A stretch of DNA of 58,117 bases from Dysgonamonadaceae bacterium (GCA_031272205.1 JAISUH010000097.1:1-58117), one strand, 5' to 3'. Shown: positions 1 through 9,602, counted from the first letter of the stretch. Numbers and translations are program-made. Notes: a model not told the origin generated them from the letters alone.

Positions 1-968
1 TATATCAGCAGGCAGGCGACGTCGTTGAAGGTAGCGCCTGTCTCGGCGAGCAGTGCGCCGATGTTTTCCATCATTCGCTCCGCTTGTTTTAATACATTGT
101 GAGGATGCACGATCTGCCCTTTATTATCAATACTTGCCGTACCGGAAATGAGGACATGCCTACGGTCGGGGTAACGTATCGCTGTTCCGCGCTCGAAAGT
201 AACGCCGTACTCATGCGTTGGGTTGAGGTGTGAGGGGGCGTGCAGGTATGTAATCTGTTCAGGAAGCAGCCCGTGAACGGCATAAGCGTCCATCGAAACG
301 ATAGATGGCGAGGAATACTGCCTGCCCTCGATGCCGGTGCTGGCGATGAAGTGCTTGTCTTTAGTCAAGCCTTTGGAGGCAAAAAACTCACGTCGAGCTT
401 TTGCCATGCCTGCGTAATGCAGGTCGATGTCTCGCACGAAGACCCAAGTACGCAGGCAGTTACGTTCAAGCGTGCAGTCTTCCGCAGCCAGCATAGCCGC
501 GTATGAGCGAAAAATATGCGCTGTCTGCGCCTCCGAGTTGCCGACTTCTGTACAAAGTCCGGTATGGATAAGATGACGTAGTCCGGCATGAGTTATTACT
601 GTGGCGTTCCCGCTACGCGAGATGCTATCTGATGGCGCGATATAAAGCCATACGGCAAGTTTGGCGCCCGAAAGCGGTGGTTGCTGCACGACTGATACGG
701 CTGTATATCCCTGATTTACATCTATATATTGCACTTGATTGGCAAGGTCGCTGACAAAATAGCGTTTAAAAGCGACGCCCAAACTATGCGGTAATGCTTG
801 CAGCAGCCTTTCGACGCCTGCCTCAATCCTGCGAAACTGTTCTGCTGCATCGCAGGCAACCTCGCCGTATAAACTCGCAATAGCATGATATTCAGGAAAA
901 TCAGCCTCAAAAACGCTGTAAATAACTTCAACTGTCAAGTCTTCCCATGTTGTTCTATGATATTTCAT
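1..968 (-). CDS. RidA/chorismatase-like protein, C-terminus cut by window edge
   Basis: An uninterrupted reading frame runs on the minus strand from an ATG at 966-968 off the left edge, giving at least 322 residues with no stop. The visible C-terminal part (GTASIDNKGQIVHPHNVL, then MENIGALLAETGATF) has the pattern of the YjgF/YER057c/UK114 (RidA) fold, and the upstream FIASTGIEGR stretch resembles the two-domain FkbO/Hyg5/XanB2 chorismatase group, which acts on chorismate. That closer assignment is inference; plain RidA-type annotation is the alternative. No signal peptide is visible, so it is probably cytoplasmic. The next gene to the right is divergent. The last residues lie outside the window. 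Confidence 0.72.
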   Translation of the reverse strand, partial: MKYHRTTWEDLTVEVIYSVFEADFPEYHAIASLYGEVACDAAEQFRRIEAGVERLLQALPHSLGVAFKRYFVSDLANQVQYIDVNQGYTAVSVVQQPPLSGAKLAVWLYIAPSDSISRSGNATVITHAGLRHLIHTGLCTEVGNSEAQTAHIFRSYAAMLAAEDCTLERNCLRTWVFVRDIDLHYAGMAKARREFFASKGLTKDKHFIASTGIEGRQYSSPSIVSMDAYAVHGLLPEQITYLHAPSHLNPTHEYGVTFERGTAIRYPDRRHVLISGTASIDNKGQIVHPHNVLKQAERMMENIGALLAETGATFNDVACLLI

Positions 969-1092
969 TGGGTTTGATGTACAAAAACACAAATTTGATT
1001 TTCGGCTGTAAAAATAGTTAAATTCTGGGAGAAAAAGGCCTTTTGCCAAAAAAATGCGTTCTTTGTTTTCTATCATTTCCACCTAATTGTTA

Positions 1093-1100
1093 TACATTTG
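1093..1100 (+). promoter_or_regulatory. -7 element upstream of the S9 peptidase gene
   Basis: TACATTTG matches the Bacteroidota -7 consensus TAnnTTTG. The -33 element is poorly placed: the nearest TTTG, at 1062-1065, is 27 bases away. The element lies upstream of the start chosen at 1186 and downstream of a possible in-frame start at 1087, which argues for the later start. Confidence 0.5.
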
Positions 1101-1185
1101 CAGGGGATTTTGCAATTTGAAGATCCTTTTTTATGAGATTTACGCTGAAATTACCCGTTTTTTTGCTCATTATAAAAAAGGCAAT

Positions 1186-3327
1186 ATGAAACATTTCGAA
1201 ATACTAATCCTGTGTGCGGCGGCAACATTCGTCGCATCGTGCAATGCAAAAAAAGAAGAAGTGAAAATTTTGAATCAATCCGATTTTCTTATGCCGCCTG
1301 TGGCCGAAATCATTCCCGATACCTTTGTCAATTTCGGCGAAGAGCGTATGGATAACTATTTTTGGATGAAAGACAGCTCCAATCCCAAAGTTATTGAATA
1401 TTTGAAGGCCGAAAATGCTTACACCGATACGGTAATGGCTTCTACAAAAGCCCTTCAGCAGACGATTTACGATGAGATTGTCGGCCGTATAAAGGAAGAC
1501 GACGAAAGTTACCCCTCGTTCATAGAAGGGTATTACTATTACAGACGCACCGAAAAAGGCAAACAATATTCTGTTTATTGTCGCCGCAAAGGGTCGATGG
1601 ATGCGTCGGAAGAGATTCTTTTCGATGTTAATAAAATGGCTGAGGGTAAACAGGCTTTCATTTTCCAAGGATATTCCATCAGTCCTGACAACAGCAAAGC
1701 GGCTTATTTCTACAACGAAACCGGATCGTATGCCGAGTTTACGATGAAGATTAAAGACCTCGTTTCGGGCGAAAATATCGGGTTTAGCGTCGATGGAGCG
1801 GCTTCGGCAGCTTGGGCGAATGACAGTAAGACGTTGTTTTATAGTACAATAGATAAAACACTGCGTTCCAATAAGATTTATCGGCGGCAACTCGACGAAA
1901 AATCCGGCAAGTTTATTTACGAAGAAACCGACCCTCAATTTTCAACCTACGTTTCGGATTGCAAAACGCGACAGTTTGTGTTTATCTCTTGCGAGAGCAC
2001 CAACACATCGGAAGAACGCTATATATCCGCAGACCGTCCGAAGGATGAATTTAAAATCTTTATGCCGCGTGTGCAAGACGTGGATTATTCGGTGTATCCG
2101 CATAAAGAAAAATTCTTTGTACGTTACAAAGACAAACAGAACCTGAACGGCAAAATCTATGAAGCGCCGCTCACGGGATATGAAGACAAAGCCGTTTGGA
2201 AGGAATTTGTACCGCATAGCGACAGCATCCGCATCGAAGGAGTGGATGTCCTTAAAGATTACGTAGCTTTGGAACTGCGCAAAAACGGGCTGGCCGAGAT
2301 CGAGATAAAACCGCTCGACGGCGGTGCGACACAAACCATCGCTTTTCCCGAGCCGGTCTATTCGGCGGGGTTGAGAGGCAATCCCGAATACGATGTCCAA
2401 ACCATCCGTTACACATACACTTCGCTCAATCGGCCGACCACGTTGTACGAATACGACATCGCGACCCAAAAAACGGAAAAACTGAAAGAGCAGGAAATTC
2501 CTTCCGGTTTCAATCCCGATAATTACGTGGTGGAACGCCTTTGGGCAACGGCTTCCGACGGCGTGAAGGTGCCGATGGCCGTCGTTTATAAAAAAGGATT
2601 GAAAAAAGACGGTTCTAATCCCGCACTGCTCTATTCCTACGGCAGTTACGGCATCAGTTCCGACGTCTATTTCAGCGCGAGCTTTTACAGCCTTATTGAC
2701 CGAGGTTTCGTCTTTGGAATCGCACAAATCCGCGGAGGAAGCGACCTCGGCGAACAATGGTACGAAGACGGCAAACTGATGAAAAAGAAAAATACCTTCA
2801 CCGATTTCATCGCTTGCAGCGAGTTGCTCATCAACGAAAAATATACCTCGCCAAACAAACTTGCCGCTATGGGCGGAAGCGCAGGCGGATTGCTGATGGG
2901 TGCAGTAACGAATATGCGTCCCGATCTGTATCAAACCATCGTGGCGCAAGTCCCGTTTGTGGATGTCATCAACACCATGCTCGATGATACGCTGCCGCTT
3001 ACCACGGGCGAATACGAGGAGTGGGGAAATCCCAACGAAAAAGAGTATTACGATTACATGCATTCTTATTCGCCTTACGACAACATTAGGGAACAAAATT
3101 ACCCCAATATGCTGGTAACGGGCGGCATCAACGATTCGCAAGTGCTTTTCCACGAACCCACAAAATACGTGGCCAAACTCCGCGCTCTGAAAACCGACAA
3201 TAACATCCTCATCCTGCACATGGACATGGATTCGGGACACGGCGGCGCGACAGGTCGGTACGACGGAATCAAAGATACGGCCTTCGAGTTTGCATTTGTT
3301 CTGAACCGGGTGGGTATAAACAAATAG
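1186..3327 (+). CDS. ptrB: Oligopeptidase B-like serine peptidase (S9A), exported
   Basis: This 713-residue protein has an N-terminal beta-propeller followed by an alpha/beta-hydrolase domain typical of prolyl oligopeptidase family S9. The nucleophile motif GGSAGG puts the catalytic Ser at about residue 565, with Asp650 in GGINDSQV and His685 in DSGHGGATG. The stretch around the nucleophile (VPFVDVINTM) is that of oligopeptidase B, which cuts peptides after Arg or Lys. The start at 1186 gives a lipoprotein-type signal peptide (hydrophobic ILILCAAATFVA then SC), so the enzyme is probably anchored in the cell envelope. An upstream in-frame ATG at 1087 would hide this signal. It precedes a GH95 gene on the same strand by 86 bases. 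Confidence 0.9.
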   Translation: MKHFEILILCAAATFVASCNAKKEEVKILNQSDFLMPPVAEIIPDTFVNFGEERMDNYFWMKDSSNPKVIEYLKAENAYTDTVMASTKALQQTIYDEIVGRIKEDDESYPSFIEGYYYYRRTEKGKQYSVYCRRKGSMDASEEILFDVNKMAEGKQAFIFQGYSISPDNSKAAYFYNETGSYAEFTMKIKDLVSGENIGFSVDGAASAAWANDSKTLFYSTIDKTLRSNKIYRRQLDEKSGKFIYEETDPQFSTYVSDCKTRQFVFISCESTNTSEERYISADRPKDEFKIFMPRVQDVDYSVYPHKEKFFVRYKDKQNLNGKIYEAPLTGYEDKAVWKEFVPHSDSIRIEGVDVLKDYVALELRKNGLAEIEIKPLDGGATQTIAFPEPVYSAGLRGNPEYDVQTIRYTYTSLNRPTTLYEYDIATQKTEKLKEQEIPSGFNPDNYVVERLWATASDGVKVPMAVVYKKGLKKDGSNPALLYSYGSYGISSDVYFSASFYSLIDRGFVFGIAQIRGGSDLGEQWYEDGKLMKKKNTFTDFIACSELLINEKYTSPNKLAAMGGSAGGLLMGAVTNMRPDLYQTIVAQVPFVDVINTMLDDTLPLTTGEYEEWGNPNEKEYYDYMHSYSPYDNIREQNYPNMLVTGGINDSQVLFHEPTKYVAKLRALKTDNNILILHMDMDSGHGGATGRYDGIKDTAFEFAFVLNRVGINK

Positions 3328-3413
3328 ACCTTTTATGGGTTACGGGTTTACGACACCGCGTCCGCAGCAGAAAAAAATAAATATTCAATTCATTCACAAT
3401 AAATTAAAAATCC

Positions 3414-5915
3414 ATGAAAATGTGTAGAAACGCAATTTTATTGCTTTGCGCTCTGTTGAGCGTTTATTCCTGTCAAAAACCGGCGCAAGAGGACGCCCAT
3501 TTAAAACTGTGGTACAATCAACCGGCCTCGAAATGGGTTGAGGCTCTGCCAATTGGCAACGGCAGGCTTGGCGCGATGGTGTTTGGGACGCCGGCGCAGG
3601 AACGCCTGCAACTGAACGAAGAAACCGTTTGGGCAGGGCAGCCGAACAACAACAATTATGCCGAGGCGAAACAATATTTGCCCAAAGTGCGCGAACTGCT
3701 CTTTCAGCATAAATGGAAAGAGGCGCAAGATCTTGTCAATGAAAAAATGTTCCCCACTACGGCAAAAGGTTTCAATCAGGGTATGCCGTATCAGCCTGTC
3801 GGCGACCTGAATATCGCTTTTGCGGGACATGAGAATCCGGAAAATTATTACCGTGAACTGAATCTTAACAACGCCCTGACTACAACACGATATACCATTG
3901 ATAACGTGGAATATACGCGCGAAAGTTTTGCCGCGTTCGGCGGCGATGTGATTATCGTGAAACTAACAGCATCGCAACCGGGCAAACTCAATTTTTCAGC
4001 GTGGCTGACAAGTCCGCAGGAGAAAACCGAATGTTCCGCCGCAGGCGATGAGGTTGTGTTAAAGGGAATTACGGGTGATCATGAAGGTCTCGAAGGTAAA
4101 GTTAAATTTACGGCTGAAGTAAAAATTGTACCCGAAAAAGGGACTGTCGCCGCAAACGATTCGGCCATCGTTGTTTCCGACGCAAACTCGGCGACTATCT
4201 ATATCTCAATGGCAAGTAATTTTGTTCATTACAACGATGTTTCGGGCGACGAAAACGCGAAAGCGAAAAATTTCCTCGAAACGGCTTTGGCAAAAGGTTA
4301 CGATAAATTGAAAAGCGACCATATCGCTCAGTATCAAAAATATTTCAATCGGGTCAGCATCGATCTTGGCACGACGGATTCCGTTAAAAAACCAACCGAT
4401 GTACGCATTCTCGAATTTGCAAAATCCAACGACCCGCAATTGGCCGCGCTGTATTTTCAATTCGGTCGTTATCTGCTGATTTCTTCTTCGCAACCCGGAG
4501 GACAGCCCGCTACCTTGCAAGGTATATGGAACGATATGATTACCCCGCCATGGGATAGCAAATATACCACTAACATCAACGCGGAAATGAATTATTGGCC
4601 GGCCGAAGTTACCAATCTCGCCGAACTTCACGAACCCTTTATAAAAATGGTGAAGGAAGTGGCCCAAACAGGCGTGGCGACTGCGGAAACGATGTACGGA
4701 GCACGGGGCTGGGTGATGCACCACAATACCGATATTTGGCGCGTTACAGCTCCGGTCGATTATGCCGAACCCGGTATGTGGCCGTCCGGTGAAGCATGGT
4801 TTAGCGAACATCTTTGGGAACGTTATCTGTATAGCGGAGACAAAACCTATCTCGCCGAAGTCTATCCGACGATGAAAGGCGCTGCACAGTTTATGCTCGA
4901 TTTTATGGTGCCCGAACCCGAAAACGGTTATTTGGTAATGGCGCCGAGTAATTCGCCCGAAAACGGTTTTCCGCCCGAAGGCGTAACCAATTCCTACGGC
5001 ATCGCAATGGATATTGAACTCGCTTTTGAGTTGTTTTCCAATGTGATAGAGGCTTCAGAAACGCTTGGAATAGACCATGATTTCGCCGATTCATTGAAAA
5101 CGGCTCGCGATAAACTGCCTCCGCTCAAAATCGGTCAGTACGGCCAGTTGCAGGAATGGTTCTTCGATTGGGACAACCCCGAAGACCATCACCGCCACGT
5201 ATCGCCGCTCTATGCGCTCTATCCGAGTTATATGATTTCGCCTTACCGCACCCCCGAACTCTTCGATGCCGCCCGCAATTTTCTCAACTACCGCGGCGAC
5301 CCCGCCACCGGATGGTCGATGGGTTGGAAAGTCTGCCTCTGGGCTCGCTTTCAGGACGGCAACCGCGCATACAAACTCATCACCGACCAAATCAAACTCA
5401 GCGACAGCCAATTGACCGACTTTAACGGCGGCGGCACTTATCCCAATATGTTTGACGCACATCCGCCCTTCCAGATCGACGGCAACTTCGGTTGCACAGC
5501 CGGTATCGCCGAGATGTTCATGCAAAGCCACGACGGCGCAGTGCATATCCTCCCCGCTTTACCCGATGTGTGGGCTGCGGGCAGCGTAAAAGGACTTCGT
5601 GCACGCGGCGGATTTTTGGTTGAAGATATCGAATGGGAAAACGGTGAAATTAAAACCCTGAAAATAAAATCAACTATCGGTGGAAACCTGCGCCTGAGAA
5701 GCTATTGGGCACTTGCCGCTGCAAACGGAAACAAGCTGCAACCGGCAGAAGGAACAAACTCCAATCCGCTTTTCAGCCTCCCCGAAACACCCAAACCGCT
5801 GATTTCGGAAAAAGCACAATTGAAAGAAACCGGCGTAAAACCCGTGTTCGAATACGATGTCGCAACGGAAACGGGAAGAGAATACGAATTTAAAATTTCT
5901 TCGGAAAACCTTTGA
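3414..5915 (+). CDS. GH95 family alpha-L-fucosidase-type lipoprotein
   Basis: The 833-residue product begins with a lipoprotein signal ([11 protein letters not shown]) and continues with the GH95 opening ([19 protein letters not shown]). GH95 enzymes remove alpha-1,2-linked L-fucose, or L-galactose in some members, by inversion. Counterparts of the catalytic residues known from Bifidobacterium AfcA are visible: Asn387 and Asn389 in [10 protein letters not shown], Glu581 in LQEW and Asp689 in QIDGNFG. The length is normal for the family. It is probably a surface or periplasmic lipoprotein acting on host or plant glycans. There is no SusC/SusD pair beside it, so it is not part of a visible polysaccharide utilisation locus. 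Sugar specificity within GH95 is not settled by the sequence. Confidence 0.92.
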   Translation: MKMCRNAILLLCALLSVYSCQKPAQEDAHLKLWYNQPASKWVEALPIGNGRLGAMVFGTPAQERLQLNEETVWAGQPNNNNYAEAKQYLPKVRELLFQHKWKEAQDLVNEKMFPTTAKGFNQGMPYQPVGDLNIAFAGHENPENYYRELNLNNALTTTRYTIDNVEYTRESFAAFGGDVIIVKLTASQPGKLNFSAWLTSPQEKTECSAAGDEVVLKGITGDHEGLEGKVKFTAEVKIVPEKGTVAANDSAIVVSDANSATIYISMASNFVHYNDVSGDENAKAKNFLETALAKGYDKLKSDHIAQYQKYFNRVSIDLGTTDSVKKPTDVRILEFAKSNDPQLAALYFQFGRYLLISSSQPGGQPATLQGIWNDMITPPWDSKYTTNINAEMNYWPAEVTNLAELHEPFIKMVKEVAQTGVATAETMYGARGWVMHHNTDIWRVTAPVDYAEPGMWPSGEAWFSEHLWERYLYSGDKTYLAEVYPTMKGAAQFMLDFMVPEPENGYLVMAPSNSPENGFPPEGVTNSYGIAMDIELAFELFSNVIEASETLGIDHDFADSLKTARDKLPPLKIGQYGQLQEWFFDWDNPEDHHRHVSPLYALYPSYMISPYRTPELFDAARNFLNYRGDPATGWSMGWKVCLWARFQDGNRAYKLITDQIKLSDSQLTDFNGGGTYPNMFDAHPPFQIDGNFGCTAGIAEMFMQSHDGAVHILPALPDVWAAGSVKGLRARGGFLVEDIEWENGEIKTLKIKSTIGGNLRLRSYWALAAANGNKLQPAEGTNSNPLFSLPETPKPLISEKAQLKETGVKPVFEYDVATETGREYEFKISSENL

Positions 5916-5940
5916 AATTGAATAATTATTCCTACCTTTG
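5911..5940 (+). promoter_or_regulatory. Promoter of rpsU
   Basis: TTTG at 5911-5914, an 18-base spacer and TACCTTTG at 5933-5940 fit the Bacteroidota promoter consensus. The -33 element overlaps the last codons of the GH95 gene. Transcription should start near 5945, giving a leader of about 175 nt ahead of rpsU. Confidence 0.75.
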
Positions 5941-6040
5941 CAGCCCGAAACAGAGAGGAGGTTATTGCAACACCCGGAAATAAAAAGGAACGAAACATAG
6001 CGCATTTTCCGCAGGCCAAGTCCGGCAAAGACTGGGCGCG

Positions 6041-6066
6041 GGTTGAAGCCGAATTCGGCTTCAGCT
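6041..6066 (+). promoter_or_regulatory. Perfect hairpin in the rpsU leader
   Basis: GAAGCCGAATTCGGCTTC at 6045-6062 is an exact palindrome. As RNA it folds into a stem of about 10-11 pairs (including G-U) closed by an AATT loop. It sits in the roughly 175-nt untranslated leader of rpsU with no U-tract after it, so it is more likely a leader structure than a terminator. Confidence 0.55.
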
Positions 6067-6119
6067 CCGGTAATAATCTCAAAATTCATCAAAAACAAAA
6101 CAAAACAAATAAATAAAAA

Positions 6120-6311
6120 ATGATTATTGTACAACTTAAAGAAGGCGAAAACATTGAAAGAGCCTTGAAAAAATTCAAACGTAAATACGAGAAAACCGGC
6201 GTGGTGAAAGAACTCCGCAGCCGTCAGGCGTTTACAAAACCGTCGATAGACAAACGGAAGAAAAAACAACACGCCATTTACGTGCAGCAAATGCAACAAA
6301 ACGAAGATTAA
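6120..6311 (+). CDS. rpsU: 30S ribosomal protein S21
   Basis: The 63-residue basic protein (MIIVQLKEGENIERALKKF, then a Lys/Arg-rich helix) has the length and pattern of bS21, a small-subunit protein involved in start-site recognition on mRNA. In Bacteroidota the 16S anti-Shine-Dalgarno end is reported to be held by S18, S6 and S21, which fits the general lack of Shine-Dalgarno sites seen here. The gene has its own promoter and a long leader, and is followed after 51 bases by the recombinase and hpf genes. The rpsU-xer-hpf order is usual in Bacteroidales. Confidence 0.96.
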   Translation: MIIVQLKEGENIERALKKFKRKYEKTGVVKELRSRQAFTKPSIDKRKKKQHAIYVQQMQQNED

Positions 6312-6362
6312 TTCGTCCGTTTCAAAAATTTTCCGTATCTTCGCGATAGTCAAACCTCCGGA

Positions 6363-7271
6363 ATGAAAATCGCACACGATATGTGGAAAGAAAAATTCAT
6401 AGAATATCTCCGTCATGAGAAGAATTATTCCTCTCATACGGAGATTTCTTATTTCAATGACCTTTCTCAATTGGAGCAGTTCATCCGCAGGGAAACCGGC
6501 GAGTTTGACGCGACGGCCGTCGATTCGGATTTGATCCGGAACTGGATGGTAGAGCTGATGTCCCAAAAAATGAAGCCACGATCGGTAAACCGCAAACTGA
6601 GCGCCGTGAAATCGTTTTTTCGCTATCTGAAAAAAAGGGGCGTCATCGGAAAAAATCCCGCCGAGCATGTTAGCGGCCCGAAAATCGACAAAAAACTCCC
6701 AAACTTCGTGAAAGATTCGGAGATGGAACGCATTATCGACGACGAAAGCGATTATACCGACGATTTTGAAGGCCACCGCGACCGCTTCATCATCGAATTG
6801 TTTTACCTGACCGGTATGCGCCGCGCCGAACTCATATCGCTGAAAGATACCGACGTCGATTTTTTCGCGTCCACACTGCGCGTAACCGGAAAACGCAATA
6901 AACAGCGGATTATCCCGCTTTCCGATGCCACAATAGCCGGATTGAAACAATATATGTCGGTTCGGGATGCCGAAATCGAGAACAAATCGCCCCATTTGTT
7001 TGTTAAGAAAGATGGAAACCCACTTTACCCGGCCATGGTGTATAAAATCATACATACGCATTTAAGCAGCGTTCCCACGCTTTCAAAAAAAAGTCCGCAC
7101 GTTTTACGACACACCTTCGCTACGGAAATGCTCAATAACGGCGCCGAAATCAATGCCGTGAAAGAGTTGCTGGGTCATTCCAGCTTGGCTTCCACCGAAG
7201 TTTATACCCACGTTACATTTGAAGAATTGAAGAAAGTATATCAGAATGCTCATCCCAGGGCAAAAAAATGA
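6363..7271 (+). CDS. Tyrosine recombinase, XerC/XerD type
   Basis: At 302 residues this has the standard size and two-domain layout: an N-terminal SAM-like DNA-binding core (YSSHTEISYFNDL) and a C-terminal catalytic domain. All catalytic positions are present: Arg153 in TGMRRAEL, Lys177 in TGKRNKQR, His246-x-x-Arg249 in HVLRHTFA, His272 in GHSS and the nucleophile Tyr281 in EVYTHV. Such enzymes resolve chromosome dimers at dif. A second possible start, six codons downstream at 6381 (MWKEKF), matches the usual N-terminus of the family better. Its place between rpsU and hpf is the conserved Bacteroidales housekeeping position, so it is not a mobile-element integrase. XerC and XerD cannot be told apart by eye. 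Confidence 0.92.
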   Translation: MKIAHDMWKEKFIEYLRHEKNYSSHTEISYFNDLSQLEQFIRRETGEFDATAVDSDLIRNWMVELMSQKMKPRSVNRKLSAVKSFFRYLKKRGVIGKNPAEHVSGPKIDKKLPNFVKDSEMERIIDDESDYTDDFEGHRDRFIIELFYLTGMRRAELISLKDTDVDFFASTLRVTGKRNKQRIIPLSDATIAGLKQYMSVRDAEIENKSPHLFVKKDGNPLYPAMVYKIIHTHLSSVPTLSKKSPHVLRHTFATEMLNNGAEINAVKELLGHSSLASTEVYTHVTFEELKKVYQNAHPRAKK

Positions 7272-7283
7272 AGGAGGACAATT

Positions 7284-7580
7284 ATGGAACTAAGAATTCA
7301 ATCAATCAATTTTGATGCGACAGAACAACTGAAATCATTTACGGAAAAGAAAGTAAAGAAATTGGAGAAATTCCACGACGGAATCATCCAAGCCGAAGTG
7401 AACCTGAAAGTAGTGAAGCCCGAAACGGCAAAAAATAAAGAGGCGGCCATAAAAATACGCCTGAAGCACGGTGAGGCATTTGCCAACAAAGTGGCCGACA
7501 GTTTTGAGGAAGCTATTGATTTGTGTGTAGAGGCTCTCGAAAAACAAATTGTGAAAACAAAAGAAAAAAAAGAAAGGTAA
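7284..7580 (+). CDS. hpf: Ribosome hibernation promoting factor, short HPF/RaiA type
   Basis: The 98-residue protein has the beta-alpha-beta-beta-beta-alpha pattern of HPF/YfiA: an N-terminal strand and helix (IQSINFDATEQLKSFTEKKV), middle strands (AEVNLKVVKP, AAIKIRLKHG) and a final helix (SFEEAIDLCVEALEKQIVK). It lacks the C-terminal dimerisation domain of long HPF. Proteins of this family bind the 30S decoding region and silence ribosomes in slow growth. A good Shine-Dalgarno AGGAGG lies just before the start, 12 bases after the recombinase stop, which indicates co-transcription with it. Confidence 0.93.
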   Translation: MELRIQSINFDATEQLKSFTEKKVKKLEKFHDGIIQAEVNLKVVKPETAKNKEAAIKIRLKHGEAFANKVADSFEEAIDLCVEALEKQIVKTKEKKER

Positions 7581-7605
7581 TCTTCGAAAAAATAGCTCGG
7601 AGATA

Positions 7606-7637
7606 TTTGGTAGTCTCGAAAAATATAACTACCTTTG
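7606..7637 (+). promoter_or_regulatory. Promoter of the tRNA-tuf-secE-nusG transcription unit
   Basis: TTTG at 7606-7609, a 20-base spacer and TACCTTTG at 7630-7637 is an excellent match to the Bacteroidota consensus. It faces the tRNA cluster and tuf. Confidence 0.8.
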
Positions 7638-7639
7638 CG

Positions 7640-7674
7640 ACCGTTTCTCTCTTAAAAAACAAGGGAGAGACGGT
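7640..7674 (+). promoter_or_regulatory. 5'-terminal hairpin of the tRNA-tuf transcript
   Basis: An inverted repeat of 14 pairs (7640-7653 with 7661-7674, two G-U pairs, loop AAAAAAC) starts almost exactly where transcription should begin. It lacks a U-tract. It could protect the transcript 5' end or be an RNase III-type processing site ahead of the first tRNA. Confidence 0.5.
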
Positions 7675-7691
7675 TAATAATAAGAATATAA

Positions 7692-7765
7692 GCCTCTTTA
7701 GCTCAGTTGGCCAGAGCACGTGATTTGTAATCTCGGGGTCGTTGGTTCGAATCCGACAAGAGGCT
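7692..7765 (+). tRNA. tRNA-Thr(TGT)
   Basis: A 74-nt cloverleaf. The acceptor GCCTCTT pairs with AAGAGGC, the discriminator is T, the T-arm contains GTTCGAATC and the anticodon loop TTTGTAA gives TGT. The anticodon stem has one T-T mismatch. CCA is not encoded. Confidence 0.96.
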
Positions 7766-7855
7766 CAAGAGGCTTATAAAACAATTGAGAATAAAAAAAA
7801 TTGGAAATTCGGGAGATTATTTTTCAGTTCTTCGTTTTCAATTTTAACAATATAA

Positions 7856-7938
7856 GGGCAGTTACCAGAGTGGCCAAATGGGGCTGACTGTAACTCAGCT
7901 GGCTTACGCCTTCGGTGGTTCGAATCCATCACTGCCCA
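7856..7938 (+). tRNA. tRNA-Tyr(GTA)
   Basis: An 83-nt class II tRNA with a long variable arm. Acceptor GGGCAGT pairs with ACTGCCC, discriminator A, anticodon loop containing CTGTAAC gives GTA. CCA is not encoded. Confidence 0.96.
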
Positions 7939-8031
7939 CAAAACTGCAACCGTTATCCCTGCGAAAGCGGGAATCCCCCCGAAAAAGGGTGATTGCGAGT
8001 TAAACGACGCGATGACAAAAGCAGAAAACTT

Positions 8032-8104
8032 GCGGAAGTAGCTCAGTCGATAGAGCATTAGCCTTCCAAGCTGAGGGTCGCGGGTTTGAGTCCCGTCTTC
8101 CGCT
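8032..8104 (+). tRNA. tRNA-Gly(TCC)
   Basis: A 73-nt cloverleaf. Acceptor GCGGAAG pairs with CTTCCGC, discriminator T, anticodon loop CTTCCAA gives TCC. CCA is not encoded. Confidence 0.96.
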
Positions 8105-8109
8105 CTCCT

Positions 8110-8181
<72 letters not shown>

Positions 8182-8205
8182 CGAATACGGCAGATTGTTT
8201 TAAGG

Positions 8206-8223
8206 ATGAGGAATGGTCCTCAT
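8206..8223 (+). other. Small hairpin between tRNA-Thr(GGT) and tuf
   Basis: ATGAGGA and TCCTCAT form a 7-pair stem with the loop ATGG. No clear U-tract follows, so it may be a processing signal separating the tRNA part of the transcript from the tuf mRNA rather than a terminator. Confidence 0.4.
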
Positions 8224-8318
8224 GTCTTAGTTTTGTTGTATATAAAAAAGGATGCTTACTTTGGCGAAAAAAAGGAACAATATAAAACAATAATTTAATT
8301 AACTAATAGGAACATTTT

Positions 8319-9506
8319 ATGGCAAAAGAACATTTTAACCGGACGAAACCGCATGTTAACATCGGTACGATTGGTCACGTTGACCACGGTAAAACGACCT
8401 TGACGGCCGCTATTACGACCGTTTTGGCAAAAAAAGGTCTTTCGGAGATAAAATCATTCGACCAGATTGACAACGCTCCCGAAGAAAAGGAAAGAGGTAT
8501 AACGATCAATACCGCTCACGTTGAATACGAAACGGAAAATCGTCACTATGCGCACGTTGACTGCCCGGGACACGCCGACTACGTTAAGAACATGGTTACG
8601 GGCGCTGCCCAGATGGACGGAGCCATCATCGTGGTTGCCGCTACCGACGGTCCGATGCCCCAAACTCGCGAACACATTCTTTTGGCTCGCCAAGTAAACG
8701 TTCCGCGTTTGGTTGTATTCATGAATAAATGCGATTTGGTTGACGACGAAGAAATGCTGGAATTGGTAGAAATGGAAATGCGCGAATTGCTTTCTTTCTA
8801 TGAATTTGACGGCGATAATACTCCCGTTATCCGCGGTTCGGCGCTTGGCGCTTTGAACGGTGATGCAAAATGGGAAGAACAAGTGCTGGAACTGATGAAA
8901 TCTGTTGACGAATGGATTCCTCTGCCTCCGCGCGATATCGATAAACCCTTCCTGATGCCCGTTGAAGACGTGTTCTCGATTACCGGCCGCGGCACTGTTG
9001 CTACCGGTCGTATCGAAACAGGTATCATCAAAACCGGCGAAGAAATTCAGATTATCGGTCTGGGCGCCGAAGGCAAAAAATCGGTTGTAACCGGTGTGGA
9101 AATGTTCCGCAAGATTCTCGACGAAGGTCAGGCCGGCGACAACGTAGGTTTGTTGCTCCGCGGTATCGACAAAGACGAAATCAAACGCGGTATGGTTATC
9201 TCTCACCCGGGAAAAGTAAAACCTCACTCCAAATTCAAAGCAGAGGTTTATATCCTGAAAAAAGAAGAAGGTGGTCGTCACACGCCGTTCCATAACCATT
9301 ATCGTCCTCAGTTCTATATCCGTACCTTGGATGTAACGGGTGAAATCTCGTTGCCCGAAGGCGTGGAAATGGTAATGCCCGGCGATAACGTAACCATCAC
9401 GGTTGAACTTATCTACCCGGTTGCTTGCAACGTTGGTCTTCGTTTCGCTATCCGCGAAGGTGGCCGTACCGTTGGAGCCGGTCAGATAACCGAATTGTTG
9501 GATTAA
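8319..9506 (+). CDS. tuf: Elongation factor Tu
   Basis: This 395-residue GTPase delivers aminoacyl-tRNA to the ribosome. G-domain motifs are all present: GHVDHGKTT near residue 18, DCPGHADY near 80 and NKCD near 135, followed by the two beta-barrel domains ending in [10 protein letters not shown]. The length is standard. It is the fifth gene after the shared promoter at 7606, downstream of Thr-Tyr-Gly-Thr tRNAs and upstream of tRNA-Trp and secE. It is the only tuf copy in the window. Confidence 0.99.
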   Translation: MAKEHFNRTKPHVNIGTIGHVDHGKTTLTAAITTVLAKKGLSEIKSFDQIDNAPEEKERGITINTAHVEYETENRHYAHVDCPGHADYVKNMVTGAAQMDGAIIVVAATDGPMPQTREHILLARQVNVPRLVVFMNKCDLVDDEEMLELVEMEMRELLSFYEFDGDNTPVIRGSALGALNGDAKWEEQVLELMKSVDEWIPLPPRDIDKPFLMPVEDVFSITGRGTVATGRIETGIIKTGEEIQIIGLGAEGKKSVVTGVEMFRKILDEGQAGDNVGLLLRGIDKDEIKRGMVISHPGKVKPHSKFKAEVYILKKEEGGRHTPFHNHYRPQFYIRTLDVTGEISLPEGVEMVMPGDNVTITVELIYPVACNVGLRFAIREGGRTVGAGQITELLD

Positions 9507-9558
9507 AAAAGGGATCCCGAACCTTCCGAAAGGAGACCTAAAGGGAATAATAATTGAA

Positions 9559-9602
9559 AGCCCGCCTCTAAAACTTTCCTCAGGGAAAATTTTAGAGGGG
9601 CT
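9559..9602 (+). other. Long hairpin after tuf
   Basis: CCTCTAAAA (9565-9573) pairs with TTTTAGAGG (9590-9598), extended outward by AGCC/GGCT and inward by CTTTCC/GGAAA. No U-tract follows, and tRNA-Trp begins seven bases later. It is probably a processing or attenuation structure between tuf and tRNA-Trp rather than a full terminator. Confidence 0.55.

Noticed and set aside
5670-7061. 463-codon open frame on the minus strand across the GH95 end, rpsU and the recombinase
   Set aside because: It runs through three well-supported plus-strand genes and the rpsU promoter; the product is Phe/His/Arg-rich with no recognisable domain.
6363-7271. Tyrosine recombinase as a sign of a mobile element
   Set aside because: It sits in the conserved rpsU-hpf-tuf block, without att-like repeats or cargo genes.
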